Source: Pseudomonadota bacterium (GTDB lineage: Bacteria; Pseudomonadota; Gammaproteobacteria; Xanthomonadales; Xanthomonadaceae). Taken from it: DNA of 64,000 bases. Positions 8,297-16,851 of this stretch are shown here, in pieces. Under the pieces are notes generated by a model. The model ran no database searches. It was not told the DNA's origin and saw only the letters and a list, made by a program, of their open reading frames with translations. The first letter of the stretch is position 1, and the number at the start of each line of letters is the position of its first letter. Position numbers and translations under genes: made by a program. Location: contig JAFEBW010000036.1 of NCBI GenBank assembly GCA_018242445.1, forward strand, positions 16,012 to 80,011. Direction: 5' to 3'.

Positions 8297-8521
8297 CCCC
8301 TTCCCCCGCTTGCGGGAGTGATGCGGCGCGCATACGAACTGCCGGCGGCAGTTCGTGCGCCGAAGACTGCATGTGCAGGATTGCACATGCGAACAGCAAC
8401 GCTGGCCCGCAGGGCGAGCGCCATGGATGGCGCGAGTCAGGCCCGGCAGGGCGGGAAGGCCGGGGTGGGGGTCTTTCGCAGGCCAGCACCCACCCCAACC
8501 CTCCCCCGCAAGCAGGGGGAG
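8297..8521. repeat. Composite repeat bounded by CCTTCCCCCGC / CCCCCGCAAGC-type arms
   Basis: The outer palindromes are CCCCCGCTTGCGGGAG on the left and CTCCCCCGCAAGCAGGGGGA on the right. Inside, CGAACTGCCGGCGGCAGTTCG is a hairpin, followed by TGCACATG-type inverted repeats and GGGGTGGGGGT/ACCCACCCCAACC arms. The GCGCATACGAACTGCCGG...GTGCGCCGAAGA core recurs nearly unchanged in the element at 36576-36750. It fills most of the 8064-8532 intergenic region. No gene is visible here. Confidence 0.8.
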
Positions 8522-8532
8522 CGGCAATCGCG

Positions 8533-9540
8533 TCAGTACTCGGGCTTCTGCTGCCGCGCCAGCAACTGGCGCAGGCATTCGGCCGGGGTGAGGTCCCCAT
8601 GCAGCACGCGCTGCACACGCGCGGCGATCGGCAATTCGATGCCGAAGCGGTCGGCCAGGCGCAGCACCTCGTCGGCGGTGTCCACCGATTCCACCACCTG
8701 TCCGATCTGCGCGACGGCCTCGGCGATCGAGCGGCCACGGCCGAGCGCAAGCCCCAATCGCCGATTGCGCGACAAGTCGCCGGTGCAGGTGAGCACCAGA
8801 TCGCCTAAGCCGGCCAGCCCCATCAAAGTTTCGGCGCGGCCGCCGAGCGCGGCGTTCAGGCGCAGCATCTCGTTCAGGCCGCGGGTGATCAGGCCGGCAC
8901 GGGCGTTGAGGCCGAGGTTCATGCCATCGGCCACGCCGGTGGCCACGGCCAGCACGTTCTTCATCGCCCCGCCCAGTTCCGCACCACGGATGTCGTTGCC
9001 GGTGTAAGCGCGGAAGGTCGGGCCGTGCAGCACGCCGGCCACCTGCCGGGCGAAGGCATCGTCGTCGGAATGCACGGTGACCGCGGTCGGCAAACCCTGC
9101 GCGACTTCGCGCGCGAACGAGGGGCCGGTGACCACCGCCAGCGGCACGCCGGGGCCGAACACCTCGGCGGCGACCTCATGCAAAAACCTCCCCGAACCGG
9201 GCTCGAATCCCTTGGTCGCCCACGCCACACCGGCACCGGGCGGGCGCAAGGGCGCTATCGCGCGGGCGGTCTGGGTGAAGGCGTGGCTGGGCACCACCAC
9301 CAGCACCAGTTGCGCGTCGGCCAATGCGGCGCGCAGGTCGGCGCTCGCGCGCAGCTCGGCCGGCAGCGGCACGTCGGGCAGGTAGCGCTGGTTGCGATGC
9401 TCGCGGTCGATCGCCGCGGCCTGCTGCGCGTCGCGGCCCCACAGCAGGGTCGGCACGCCGTTGCGCGCGGCCAGCGCGGCCAGCGCGGTACCCCACGAAC
9501 CCGCGCCGACGACGGCCAGCCGTGGCGGCGCGGAGGTCAT
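8533..9540 (-). CDS. gpsA: Glycerol-3-phosphate dehydrogenase [NAD(P)+]
   Basis: A 335-residue enzyme that reduces dihydroxyacetone phosphate to sn-glycerol-3-phosphate for phospholipid synthesis in the cytosol. The Rossmann motif [10 protein letters not shown] is at residues 12-21. The substrate-site segments [15 protein letters not shown] and [13 protein letters not shown] (the catalytic Lys is in this stretch) and [11 protein letters not shown] are all present. ATG 9540 is the natural start. It is immediately downstream of secB (7 bp), as in E. coli where secB-gpsA are adjacent. Confidence 0.97.
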   Translation of the reverse strand: MTSAPPRLAVVGAGSWGTALAALAARNGVPTLLWGRDAQQAAAIDREHRNQRYLPDVPLPAELRASADLRAALADAQLVLVVVPSHAFTQTARAIAPLRPPGAGVAWATKGFEPGSGRFLHEVAAEVFGPGVPLAVVTGPSFAREVAQGLPTAVTVHSDDDAFARQVAGVLHGPTFRAYTGNDIRGAELGGAMKNVLAVATGVADGMNLGLNARAGLITRGLNEMLRLNAALGGRAETLMGLAGLGDLVLTCTGDLSRNRRLGLALGRGRSIAEAVAQIGQVVESVDTADEVLRLADRFGIELPIAARVQRVLHGDLTPAECLRQLLARQQKPEY

Positions 9541-9547
9541 CGCCGCG

Positions 9548-10051
9548 TCAGGCGTTGCCGATCACGGGTTGCTGCTGCGCCTGCTGCATGCGCTGGCGCA
9601 ACTGCTCGGCGTACACCGCATCGAAATTGATCGGCTGCAGCAGGAACGGCGGGAAACCGCCATTGGAGATCAGCTCGCTCACCACCTGGCGCGCGTACGG
9701 GAACAGCACGTTCGGGCAGTGGCTGCCGAGCATCATGTCCAGATTCGCATCGTCGAAACCGCTCAGACCGAAAATGCCGGCCTGCTCGACTTCGGCCAGA
9801 TACGCGGTCTTCTCGTTGATGGTGCAGGTCAGGGTGATGGTGAGCGAGACCTCGTACATGTCGGCGTCCATGCGGCCGACTTTCTGATTGAGGTTGAGCT
9901 GCAACTGCGGCATGGCCTGTTCCTGGAACGCGGCGGGCACGCCGGGCGCCTCGTAGGAGACGTTCTTCAGGAACAGCTTGTGCACCATGAACTGCGCGCC
10001 CTGCGGCGCGGACTCGGCGCCGGCGGCACCATTGGTGGCTTCAACGGACAT
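9548..10051 (-). CDS. secB: Protein-export chaperone SecB
   Basis: A 167-residue cytosolic tetrameric chaperone. It holds preproteins unfolded and passes them to SecA. Diagnostic segments are [70 protein letters not shown] and [15 protein letters not shown]. Length is standard for the family, with a slightly long Gly/Ala N-terminus. Its presence fits the secretion-heavy content of the window. Confidence 0.97.
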   Translation of the reverse strand: MSVEATNGAAGAESAPQGAQFMVHKLFLKNVSYEAPGVPAAFQEQAMPQLQLNLNQKVGRMDADMYEVSLTITLTCTINEKTAYLAEVEQAGIFGLSGFDDANLDMMLGSHCPNVLFPYARQVVSELISNGGFPPFLLQPINFDAVYAEQLRQRMQQAQQQPVIGNA

Positions 10052-10150
10052 GGATCTGTGCTCCGGGTGATGTTGCGTGGGGAAGACCGGGGATTATCCC
10101 ACATGCACGGGCGGATGCGGCTGGTGACGGGACTTGGGATGGCGTTGTTC

Positions 10151-10288
10151 CTTTTCCCTCTGGGAGAAGGTGTCCGTAGGGCGGATGAGGGAAAGACCTC
10201 CCGGTTCGCCGCGAAGGATGCGCATGTTGACGGAAAGTGCACTCCCTCATCCGGCGCTGCGCGCCACCTTCCCCCAGAGGGGGAAGGA
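10151..10288. repeat. Inverted pair of CCCTCATCCGGCGC / CTCTGGGAGAAGG-type repeats
   Basis: The right copy reads CTCCCTCATCCGGCGCTGCG, continues CGCCACCTTCCCCC and ends in an AGAGGGGGAAGG hairpin. The left copy (CCCTCTGGGAGAAGGTGTCC, GCGGATGAGGGAAAG) is its imperfect inverse. A related copy is at 47333-47387. It lies upstream of secB, in the 10052-10433 gap, where I see no gene. Confidence 0.75.
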
Positions 10289-10363
10289 AAGCCCATCCAT
10301 GGTGCCGGGCGCCGGGCCGAGGCGGTCATGCTCGTGACGAAAGCAGGTCGCTACGAGCAACCG

Positions 10364-10432
10364 TCCATGGTGCCGGGCGCCGGCCCGCGCATCCATGCGC
10401 GTGCGCTCGCCGGGCCGAGGCGGTGCCTCGGC
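10364..10432. repeat. Cluster of nested hairpins abutting the yibN stop codon
   Basis: Successive palindromes are GCCGGGCGCCGGC, GCGCATCCATGCGC and GCCGAGGCGGTGCCTCGGC, the last ending one base from the yibN TAA at 10434-10436. A CCATGGTGCCGGGCGCCGG segment is directly repeated about 70 bp away (near 10299 and 10366). The architecture is like the clusters at 35507-35572 and 59792-59859. Confidence 0.65.
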
Positions 10433-10433
10433 T

Positions 10434-10874
10434 TTATCCGGCTCGCCCTTTTGCCAGCGGCAGGTCGGCCGATTGCCAGGCAGCCACGCCGCCGTCGAGC
10501 CAGTACACCTGCTTGAAGCCGGCCTTCACCAGCCGGCCGGCCGCGCCCGAGGAAATCGAACCATTGCGGCACACCACCGCCACCGGCATCTCGCGCACCT
10601 TGGCCAGATCCTTGTTTTCCGGGTCGAACTGGCTCATCACCACGTTGCGCGAGCCGACCACGTGGCCCTTCTCGAAATCGCCCGAGGCGCTCACGTCGAT
10701 CACCAGCGCGTTGTCGCGGTTGATCAGCTCGGTCAGGCGCGCGGGGTTGACGCTGCGGTAGCCGCGGGTGAAACGCGACAGCTCGTTGACGATCAAGGCC
10801 ACGGTGACGCCGGCAAAGCCCAGCACGAGCAGGCTGTGGTTGCCGAAAAAGGTTTGCAGCTCGGTGATGGGCAC
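10434..10874 (-). CDS. yibN: Membrane-anchored rhodanese-like protein (YibN type)
   Basis: A 146-residue protein with GTG start at 10874. One N-terminal membrane segment (LLVLGFAGVTVALIV, residues ~14-28) precedes a single rhodanese domain. The active-site Cys is in VCRNGSISSG, so the sulfur-transfer loop is intact. Conserved LVIDVSASGDFEKGHVVGSRNV is the usual entry motif. In E. coli the order is yibN-grxC-secB-gpsA. Here the grxC position is occupied only by repeats, so grxC has been lost or moved. The physiological substrate is unknown. Confidence 0.88.
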   Translation of the reverse strand: MPITELQTFFGNHSLLVLGFAGVTVALIVNELSRFTRGYRSVNPARLTELINRDNALVIDVSASGDFEKGHVVGSRNVVMSQFDPENKDLAKVREMPVAVVCRNGSISSGAAGRLVKAGFKQVYWLDGGVAAWQSADLPLAKGRAG

Positions 10875-10924
10875 GCGGGCGAGACCGGAATGCGGGGCGC
10901 GGGATTATATCCGCCTTGCCGCGA

Positions 10925-11368
10925 TCATTCCTGCGGACTGATATCCGGCAGGCCGCTGACCAGCCACCAGCGCTTGAGCGCCGGATCCCAGCGCCAATGC
11001 TCGCTGTACACCACGCTGCGCGGGATCTGGGTGTTGCGGTTGACCAGGTCGAGCTTGATCTTCTGGTCGACCGTGTCCTTGGTTTCATTGTGGGCGAGCA
11101 CCTGATAGCCGGCCACCTCGACCTGCTTGAAGCGGTCCTTTTCCAGGTCGGTGATCGGATGATCCTTTTTGGTCTGGGGATCGACGAAGTCGTAGGCCTT
11201 GTCGAAATCACCCCAGCGCATCGCGCCGGCGAAATCGTAGAAGGTCAACTCCTTGGCGCGATCCTGACTCGGCTTGATGTTGTCGCAGGCCGACAAGCCC
11301 AGCGTGCCGCCCAGCAGTGCGGCGGCGAGGGTGATGGCGGCGATGCGCCGGGCGCGGTGGACGATCAT
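10925..11368 (-). CDS. Small lipoprotein of unknown function
   Basis: A 147-residue protein. ATG 11368 is chosen because GGAGGTCTCGTG precedes it. The signal peptide ends in the lipobox LSAC (Cys ~28), so it is probably an envelope lipoprotein. The mature part (KELTFYDFAGAMRWGDFDKAYDFVDPQT..., YSEHWRWDPALKRWWLVSG) has the look of an NTF2-like cone fold, which is an impression only. I do not recognise the gene. It is 50 bp upstream of yibN on the same strand and may be co-transcribed. Confidence 0.75.
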   Translation of the reverse strand: MIVHRARRIAAITLAAALLGGTLGLSACDNIKPSQDRAKELTFYDFAGAMRWGDFDKAYDFVDPQTKKDHPITDLEKDRFKQVEVAGYQVLAHNETKDTVDQKIKLDLVNRNTQIPRSVVYSEHWRWDPALKRWWLVSGLPDISPQE

Positions 11369-11426
11369 CACGAGACCTCCGGGTAGCCAGTGGCGGCGGC
11401 GGATGGCGCGCGCCCTGCCGTCAAGA

Positions 11427-11969
11427 CTAACCCATCGCACCGATCGCGACGAAGCGCGCGGTCATCACCGCGGCCTCGCCGCCGGCCGCCATCGGCACCC
11501 GCGCCTGCATGGCGATGCGCGCCTTGCCGTGACGGCGGAAGGTTTCCAGGAAGGTCTCGAAGGCTTCGCCATCGGCAGGCAAGGCTTCGGCGACGAGATC
11601 CTGATACAGCGGGGCGATGAACTTGACCTGGCTGTCGGCCACGTACACGTCGGCCTGCAGACCCAGCAGCTGCATGCGCAGGGTGATCCAGCCCCAGCCG
11701 GCGAGCGTCATCACCCCGCCGAGGCTGCCGCCGAAGGCGCAGCCCTTGTCGTTGACGTTGGCCGACAGCGGTGCGGTCAGGCGCAGCGCGCGGCCGTCGT
11801 AGCCCAGCGGGCGCACGCCCAGCGCGGCCACCGGCGGCATCTTGCGGAAGTGCAGGGTCAATTGCGCGAGGGCCGCCTCCACCGGATCGGCCGGCACCTG
11901 GCCGAGCAGCACCTTGGCCGCCTGCGACAGGGTTGTGCGAAGCTTCCTGCGTGCGCTCGTCGATGCCAC
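11427..11969 (-). CDS. YiiD C-terminal-type hotdog thioesterase
   Basis: A 180-residue hotdog-fold protein of the 4HBT/YiiD_C (DUF4442-like) group. It has LTAPLSANVNDKGCAFGGSLGGVMTLAGW, where the N-D-K-G-x-x-F-G-G-S pattern is typical, and VADSQVKFIAPLYQDLVAEA in the second strand-helix unit. Family members probably hydrolyse acyl-CoA or acyl-ACP; the substrate is unknown. Start GTG 11969 overlaps the divergent hemD start by 7 bp. The lipoprotein gene follows 58 bp downstream. Confidence 0.82.
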   Translation of the reverse strand: MASTSARRKLRTTLSQAAKVLLGQVPADPVEAALAQLTLHFRKMPPVAALGVRPLGYDGRALRLTAPLSANVNDKGCAFGGSLGGVMTLAGWGWITLRMQLLGLQADVYVADSQVKFIAPLYQDLVAEALPADGEAFETFLETFRRHGKARIAMQARVPMAAGGEAAVMTARFVAIGAMG

Positions 11970-12757
11970 CGTCGGTTCTGCCTCTGTCGAAATGGTGCGT
12001 GGTGTCGCTGCGCCCGGTCGGGCAGCATGCGCGCCTGTTGCGTGCCGCCCAGGCGCTGGGCGCTTGCGGCGTGCCCTTGCCCGGCCTGCGGCTGGCGGCG
12101 CGGGAGGATACGCCCACCCGGCATGCCTTGGATAGCGCCCTGACCGCCGACTCGGTGATCTTCACCAGCCCGGCAGCGGTACGCTACGCCCGCCGTTTGC
12201 TGCCGCAGCTACCGACCGGGGACGGCTCGCAAGGTTCCCCACGGCGTTTCGCGCTGGGAGCGGCCACCGCGGCGGCGCTGCTGCGCGCCGGCGGGGGCAG
12301 GGCGATCATCCCGCCGCGCACCGACAGCGAAGCCCTGCTCGCCCTGCCGGAGCTGGGCGAGGTGCGCGGACGGCGGATCGGTCTGGTCACCGCACCCGGC
12401 GGCCGCGGCCTGCTCGCGGCGGCGCTGCGCGAACGCGGCGCGGCGCTGTGCGTGGCCGAGGTCTACGAACGCCGGCCCGCGCGGCTGGGCCTGGCGCACG
12501 TCCGTCGCTTCATGGCGGCACCGGATCAAGGCGCGGCCTGCGTGACCAGCGCCGAGGCGCTGGACAACGTGCTGGCGATGTTGCCGGATGCGGCCCGCAC
12601 GAAACTCCTGCGCGGTGTCGCGGTCGTCAGCAGTGCGCGGCTGGCGGCTTTCGCGCGCACGCGCGGCTTTGCGACGACGGTGCTGGCGAGCGCGCCCGCG
12701 CCGCGCGACATGCTCGCCGCACTCGTCGAACATGTCAGCGCGCAACGCATCCGGTAG
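11963..12757 (+). CDS. hemD: Uroporphyrinogen-III synthase
   Basis: A 264-residue protein from ATG 11963, or about 252 from the in-frame GTG at 11999, which would give VVSLRPVGQ. It cyclises hydroxymethylbilane to uroporphyrinogen III in haem and sirohaem synthesis. The family is poorly conserved, but the typical segments are present: SVIFTSPAAVRYARRLL, GEVRGRRIGLVTAPGGRGLLAAALRERGA, VAEVYERRPARL and CVTSAEALDNVLAML. hemX and hemY follow in the usual gammaproteobacterial order. hemC is not in the window. Confidence 0.9.
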   Translation: MPPSVLPLSKWCVVSLRPVGQHARLLRAAQALGACGVPLPGLRLAAREDTPTRHALDSALTADSVIFTSPAAVRYARRLLPQLPTGDGSQGSPRRFALGAATAAALLRAGGGRAIIPPRTDSEALLALPELGEVRGRRIGLVTAPGGRGLLAAALRERGAALCVAEVYERRPARLGLAHVRRFMAAPDQGAACVTSAEALDNVLAMLPDAARTKLLRGVAVVSSARLAAFARTRGFATTVLASAPAPRDMLAALVEHVSAQRIR

Positions 12758-12790
12758 CATCCTTCACTTGTCCCTTCCGTTTGTGCCTTG

Positions 12791-13906
12791 ATGTCCGGCA
12801 ACGATCCCTCGGCTCCATCCACCGCCCCCGCACGCCGTCCGCGCGGGCGCACCGCACTGTGGCTGCTGCTGTCGGCCTTGCTGGCGCTGGGTGCATGGCA
12901 GGCCCGCGATTGGTGGATGACACGCCATCTGCCGGGCACGGCGTCAGCCACTGGCGGCACGGCGAGCGACGACACGGGCGAGCCGATCGGCGATCCGGCA
13001 GCAGCCATTGCCGCGTTGCGCCGCGACCAGCGCGACCTCGCCCAGCGCATGAGCGACACCACCGCCGGACAGCAGGTGTTGCGCGACGAGGTGCTGGGCA
13101 TGGGCGAGCGCGCCGCGCTGCTCGAACAATCCATGGCCCGCATCGCCAGCCCGCGCGCCCAGGGCGAGCAGGCGCTGCGGCTGGACGAGGCCGAACTGTT
13201 GCTCACCATCGGCCAGCAACAGATCGAGCTGGCCGCCGATACCGGCGCGGCGCTGCACGCCTATGCGCTGGCCGACACCGTGCTCGCCGGATCCTCCGAT
13301 CCGGCGATCCTGAACCTGCGGCAATCGCTGGCGCAGGAAATGGCGGCGATGAAAGCATTGCCGCCCGATCCGCGCGCCTTCCTCGGAGGCCGTCTGGATG
13401 CCTTCGAAGTCAGCCTCGATGCGCAACCCTTCGATGCTGTCGCCGACGCCCCGGCGGCCAAGCGCCCGTCGGTGTACGATCGCGTGCTCGGCAGCCTGGT
13501 CGAAGTGCGGCATGCACCGACCCAGGATCTGCTCGATCCGGCCAGCCGTGATGCCGCGCTGACCGCGATCCGCCTGGAGATCACCCTCGCCCGGCTGGCG
13601 CTGGAGCGTCGCGACGCCGCCGCGTTCCACGCCGCGCTGGAGCGCATCGACCGCTGGCTGCCGCGGTTGTATTCGCCCGCCACGGTGGCCCGGCAGCGCG
13701 CACTGCTGGCGGACATGCACCGCGCGCCGGTACGCCTGGATCTGCCCAGCCTCGGCGGCACCCTGATCGAATTGCGTCGCCTGCGGCAGGAGCAACCACC
13801 GGCTGCCGCAGCGGACGCCAGCTCCACGGTTGACGCGGCCCGACACCCCGCCAATGCGCCGGCACCCGCACACCCGGTGTCGGCACAACCGCCGAAGCAC
13901 CGATGA
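12791..13906 (+). CDS. hemX: HemX-like inner-membrane protein
   Basis: A 371-residue protein. A basic, Pro-rich N-terminus precedes one membrane segment (LWLLLSALLALGAWQA, residues ~24-39). A helical periplasmic or cytosolic domain (~70-330) with ALRLDEAELLLTIGQQQIEL, characteristic of HemX, follows, then a Pro/Ala-rich tail. The E. coli protein is often labelled uroporphyrin-III C-methyltransferase, but the family lacks the SAM-methyltransferase motifs and none is seen here. Role in tetrapyrrole synthesis is inferred from its constant linkage to hemD and hemY. The stop codon overlaps the hemY start (ATGA). Confidence 0.9.
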   Translation: MSGNDPSAPSTAPARRPRGRTALWLLLSALLALGAWQARDWWMTRHLPGTASATGGTASDDTGEPIGDPAAAIAALRRDQRDLAQRMSDTTAGQQVLRDEVLGMGERAALLEQSMARIASPRAQGEQALRLDEAELLLTIGQQQIELAADTGAALHAYALADTVLAGSSDPAILNLRQSLAQEMAAMKALPPDPRAFLGGRLDAFEVSLDAQPFDAVADAPAAKRPSVYDRVLGSLVEVRHAPTQDLLDPASRDAALTAIRLEITLARLALERRDAAAFHAALERIDRWLPRLYSPATVARQRALLADMHRAPVRLDLPSLGGTLIELRRLRQEQPPAAAADASSTVDAARHPANAPAPAHPVSAQPPKHR

Positions 13907-15198
13907 AGGCGTTCCGTTACCTGCTGGTCTGCCTGCTGCTGGCCGTGCTCGGCGCGTGGTTCTGGCAGGCGCTGGCCACCGATCCGGGGCAGGTGATCGT
14001 GTCCCTGCACGGCACCACCTACATCACCACGGTGAGCAAGGCGATCTTGTTGACGATCCTCCTCGCGGCTGCCGTGTGGCTGCTGGCGCTGCTGCTGCGC
14101 CTGCCCTTCCGGCTGTGGCGGCGACGGCAACGCAAGCAGGCGCTGGCGCGGATGACCGGCGGCCTGCTCGCCCTGCATGAAGGCCGCTGGGCGCGCGCGG
14201 AAAAACTGCTCGCAGCGGCCGCCGCGCATGCGCCTTTCCGCGCCACCGCGCGACTGGCTGCCGCGCAGGCCGCCGCGGCGCGTGGCGATGCCGCAGCGGT
14301 CGAACAGCACCTGGCCGCGAGCAGCGACGACGCCGCCGACCCTGCTGCCGCACTGGCGCGCGCGCAATCCCTGTGCGACGCAGGCAAACCCGCCAACGCC
14401 ATCGGCCAGCTCGATGCCGCCGCGCTCAAAGGCCCGCCGCCGCCACGTGCGCTGCTGCTGCGCGTGCAGGCGCTGCTGGCCTGCCAGCGCGCCGGCGAGG
14501 CCTGGGGCATGCTCGGCGCGATCAAGGCCGCGCAGGTGTTGCCACTGGACGAACTATCCGCGTTGGAGGAACGCATCGCCGCGCAGGCCCTGCGCGAGTC
14601 GGCCGACGCCAATGCCTTGGCTGACCTGCGCGATCGCCTGCCGACCGCCCTGCGCGACCGTCCCGCGGTGGTGTCGGCGTATGCGCAACGAGCGACGGAC
14701 ATCGGCATGGAAGACGCCGCCGCCAACGCCATCGCCGCGGCCCTGTCCAGCGCCTGGGACGAAGGCTTGGCGCAGCAGTTCGGGCGCATCCCGCCGGGCC
14801 GCAACAGCGCGCCGAGCGCGCGTCTGGACACCGCCGATGGCTGGCTGCGCGCGCATTCGGACAGCCCCGCGCTGGCGCTCACCCTCGGCCGGCTGAGCGC
14901 CGGCTTGCAGCAGTGGGGCCGTGCCGACGATTGCCTGCACCGCGCGCTGGCCCAGGGTGCCGGCACGGAGGCGTGGGAAGCGCTGGGCGACCTGCACGGC
15001 GCGTTGCGCGACGACGCCACCGCCCGCCAGTGCTACGCCAACGCCCTGCGCGCGGGGCGCGGCGAGCCGGTGCAGCCCTTGTCCGGGCGCGACGTGCGCG
15101 AACAGATCTTCGATGCCGCGGTGATCGAGGAGCGCGACGAGCACGGGGTGCCGCGTCTTCCAGAAGACAGGGGACAGAAGACGGAAGACAGGTGGTAG
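13903..15198 (+). CDS. hemY: HemY-type TPR inner-membrane protein
   Basis: A 431-residue protein. Two N-terminal membrane segments (residues ~5-24 and ~46-67) flank a short loop with DPGQVIVSLHGTTYITTVSKA. Many helical TPR-like repeats follow. This is the gammaproteobacterial HemY (not protoporphyrinogen oxidase) that accompanies hemD-hemX. Start ATG 13903 overlaps the hemX stop. The last dozen codons (around DRGQKTEDRW, 15161-15198) are a 7-nt-period repeat array, so the natural C-terminus has been extended or replaced by repeat DNA. Confidence 0.9.
   Translation: MKAFRYLLVCLLLAVLGAWFWQALATDPGQVIVSLHGTTYITTVSKAILLTILLAAAVWLLALLLRLPFRLWRRRQRKQALARMTGGLLALHEGRWARAEKLLAAAAAHAPFRATARLAAAQAAAARGDAAAVEQHLAASSDDAADPAAALARAQSLCDAGKPANAIGQLDAAALKGPPPPRALLLRVQALLACQRAGEAWGMLGAIKAAQVLPLDELSALEERIAAQALRESADANALADLRDRLPTALRDRPAVVSAYAQRATDIGMEDAAANAIAAALSSAWDEGLAQQFGRIPPGRNSAPSARLDTADGWLRAHSDSPALALTLGRLSAGLQQWGRADDCLHRALAQGAGTEAWEALGDLHGALRDDATARQCYANALRAGRGEPVQPLSGRDVREQIFDAAVIEERDEHGVPRLPEDRGQKTEDRW
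15161..15197. repeat. 7-nt-period array forming the 3' end of hemY
   Basis: Successive heptamers CAGAAGA-CAGGGGA-CAGAAGA-CGGAAGA-CAGGTGG run in frame to the hemY stop codon. The same motif family is intergenic at 16721-16762. Confidence 0.7.
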
Positions 15199-15307
15199 AC
15201 CGTGGGAAGCCGCCAGCCATAGCCATCTGATCATTTTCGATCTGCAGGCACGTCGGTGCCACGGCGATTTCCTCCTCCCCCGCTTGCGGGGGAAGGAGTT
15301 AAAAGCC

Positions 15308-15358
15308 GATTCCCGATTCCCGATTCCCGATTCCCGAATCACCAATCACCAATCACCG
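15308..15358. repeat. GATTCCC heptamer array running into the thiolase stop codon
   Basis: Four GATTCCC units are followed by GAATCAC and two CAATCAC units. All are in a strict 7-nt register, and the array overlaps the last codons of the minus-strand thiolase gene. A CCTCCCCCGCTTGCGGGGGAAGG hairpin precedes it near 15275-15298. Confidence 0.8.
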
Positions 15359-16645
15359 TTCCACGATCGCCGCCACGCCCATGCCGCCGGCGGTGCAGAT
15401 CGAGATCAGTGCACGGCCCGAGCCTTTTTCCTTGAGCAGTTTCGCGGCGGTGGCGACGATGCGCGCGCCGGTGGCGGCGAAGGGATGGCCGACGGCGAGC
15501 GAGGAACCGACCACATTCATCTTGCCGGGGTCGATGCGGCCCAGCGCGCCGCGGCCGAGTTTGTCCCGGCAGTAATCCTCCGACTCCCACGCCCGCAAGG
15601 TGCACAGCACCTGCGCGGCGAAGGCTTCGTGGATTTCGTAGAAATCGAAATCCTGCAAGGTCAGTCCGTTGCGTTCCAGCAGGCGCGGCACCGCCAGCGT
15701 CGGCGCCATCAGCAGGCCGTCGCCGTGCACGAAATCCACCGCCGCCACTTCGGCATCGCGCAGGTAGGCGAGCGGCTCATGCCCATGCGCGCGCGCCCAG
15801 TCGTCGCTGGCGAGCAGGCAGGCAGCGGCACCGTCGGTCAGCGGGGTGGAATTGCCGGCGGTGAGCGAGCCCTGCCCGGAGGATTTGTCGAAGGCAGGTT
15901 TCAGCGCGGCAAGTTTTTCCAGGGTGGAATCGGCGCGCAGGTTGTTGTCGCGCTCCACGCCGCGGAACGGTGCGAGCAGGTCATCGAAGAAGCCATGCTC
16001 ATACGCTGCCGCGGCCTTGCGGTGCGAGGCCAGCGCCAGCTCGTCTTGCGCCTGCCGCGGGATCTGCCACTCCTTGGCCATCGCCTCGCAGTGATCACCC
16101 ATCGACTGGCCGGTGCGCGGCTCGGCCACGCCGGGGAATTCGGGCTTCAATTCACGCAGACGAAAGCCGCGGAAGGCGCGCAGTTTCTGCCCGAAGCTGC
16201 GTCCACGCGCGGCATCGAGCAGGCGGCCGCGCAGTTTCGCGCCGTAGGCGATCGGCACGTCGGAGGTGGTGTCCGAACCGCCGCCGATGCCCGCATCGAT
16301 CTGCCCGAGCGCGATCTTGTTGGCGATATGCACGAGGGTGTCCAGGCTGGTGCCGCAGGCGCGCTGCAGGGTGATGCCCGGCGTGTACGGCGACAGCCCC
16401 GAGGACAGCGTCGCCTCGCGGCCGAGGTTCCAGTCGGAGGAATGCTTGATCACCGCGCCCAGCGCCACTTCGCCGAGCTGTTGGCCTTGCAGGCCGAAGC
16501 GCTCGACCAGCGCGCCCAGCGTGCGGATCGACAGGCCGAGGTTGCCCACGCCCACGTAGGCGGTATTGCTGCGGCAGAACGGGATGCGCACGCCGCCGAG
16601 CACGGCGACGGGGCGCGCGGTGGTGTGGCGTTCGGCAAGGCTCAT
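15353..16645 (-). CDS. fadI: Acetyl-CoA C-acyltransferase (thiolase, FadI-like)
   Basis: A 430-residue thiolase for beta-oxidation or acetoacetyl-CoA metabolism. The acylated nucleophile is Cys97 in QRACGTSLD. The conserved NEA-type loop appears here as EIHEAFAAQ. GHPFAATGARI supplies the catalytic His, and CTAGGMGVAAI near the C-terminus supplies the acid-base Cys. The length and the HEAF form of the loop fit FadI (the trifunctional-complex beta subunit) better than AtoB or PhaA. No fadJ partner is in the window. It is transcribed toward hemY, and the two stop codons are separated by repeats. Confidence 0.88.
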   Translation of the reverse strand: MSLAERHTTARPVAVLGGVRIPFCRSNTAYVGVGNLGLSIRTLGALVERFGLQGQQLGEVALGAVIKHSSDWNLGREATLSSGLSPYTPGITLQRACGTSLDTLVHIANKIALGQIDAGIGGGSDTTSDVPIAYGAKLRGRLLDAARGRSFGQKLRAFRGFRLRELKPEFPGVAEPRTGQSMGDHCEAMAKEWQIPRQAQDELALASHRKAAAAYEHGFFDDLLAPFRGVERDNNLRADSTLEKLAALKPAFDKSSGQGSLTAGNSTPLTDGAAACLLASDDWARAHGHEPLAYLRDAEVAAVDFVHGDGLLMAPTLAVPRLLERNGLTLQDFDFYEIHEAFAAQVLCTLRAWESEDYCRDKLGRGALGRIDPGKMNVVGSSLAVGHPFAATGARIVATAAKLLKEKGSGRALISICTAGGMGVAAIVER

Positions 16646-16720
16646 GCGGCGGCTCCGTAACGTGCGATCGGATGGATGCGTCGCGCAGGATCGTGCCCGC
16701 TTGCGCTAGAGCAAAGGCAC

Positions 16721-16762
16721 GGGGGACAGAAGACAGAGGACAGACGACTGAGGACAGATGGT
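16721..16762. repeat. 7-nt-period array (GGGGGAC-AGAAGAC-AGAGGAC...)
   Basis: Six heptamers ending in GAC or GAT (GGGGGAC, AGAAGAC, AGAGGAC, AGACGAC, TGAGGAC, AGATGGT) are in perfect register. It lies upstream of the thiolase start in the 16646-17019 gap, where no gene is visible. Confidence 0.75.
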
Positions 16763-16851
16763 AAACGACAGGCTGTAAGCTGTTGCCGGAAAGGCTCTGT
16801 TTGGCGTGTTCCCAGCCCGTACCACGAATCCCGAATCAAGCTTCCAGACAA

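Noticed and set aside
8064..8532. A hidden small gene in the 470-bp gap upstream of the SPFH gene
   Set aside because: The open frames there run through the palindromic composite repeat and have no ribosome site or family similarity.
13903..15198. HemY as protoporphyrinogen oxidase
   Set aside because: There is no FAD-binding GxGxxG motif; the protein has two membrane segments plus TPR-like helices, which is the other, unrelated HemY.
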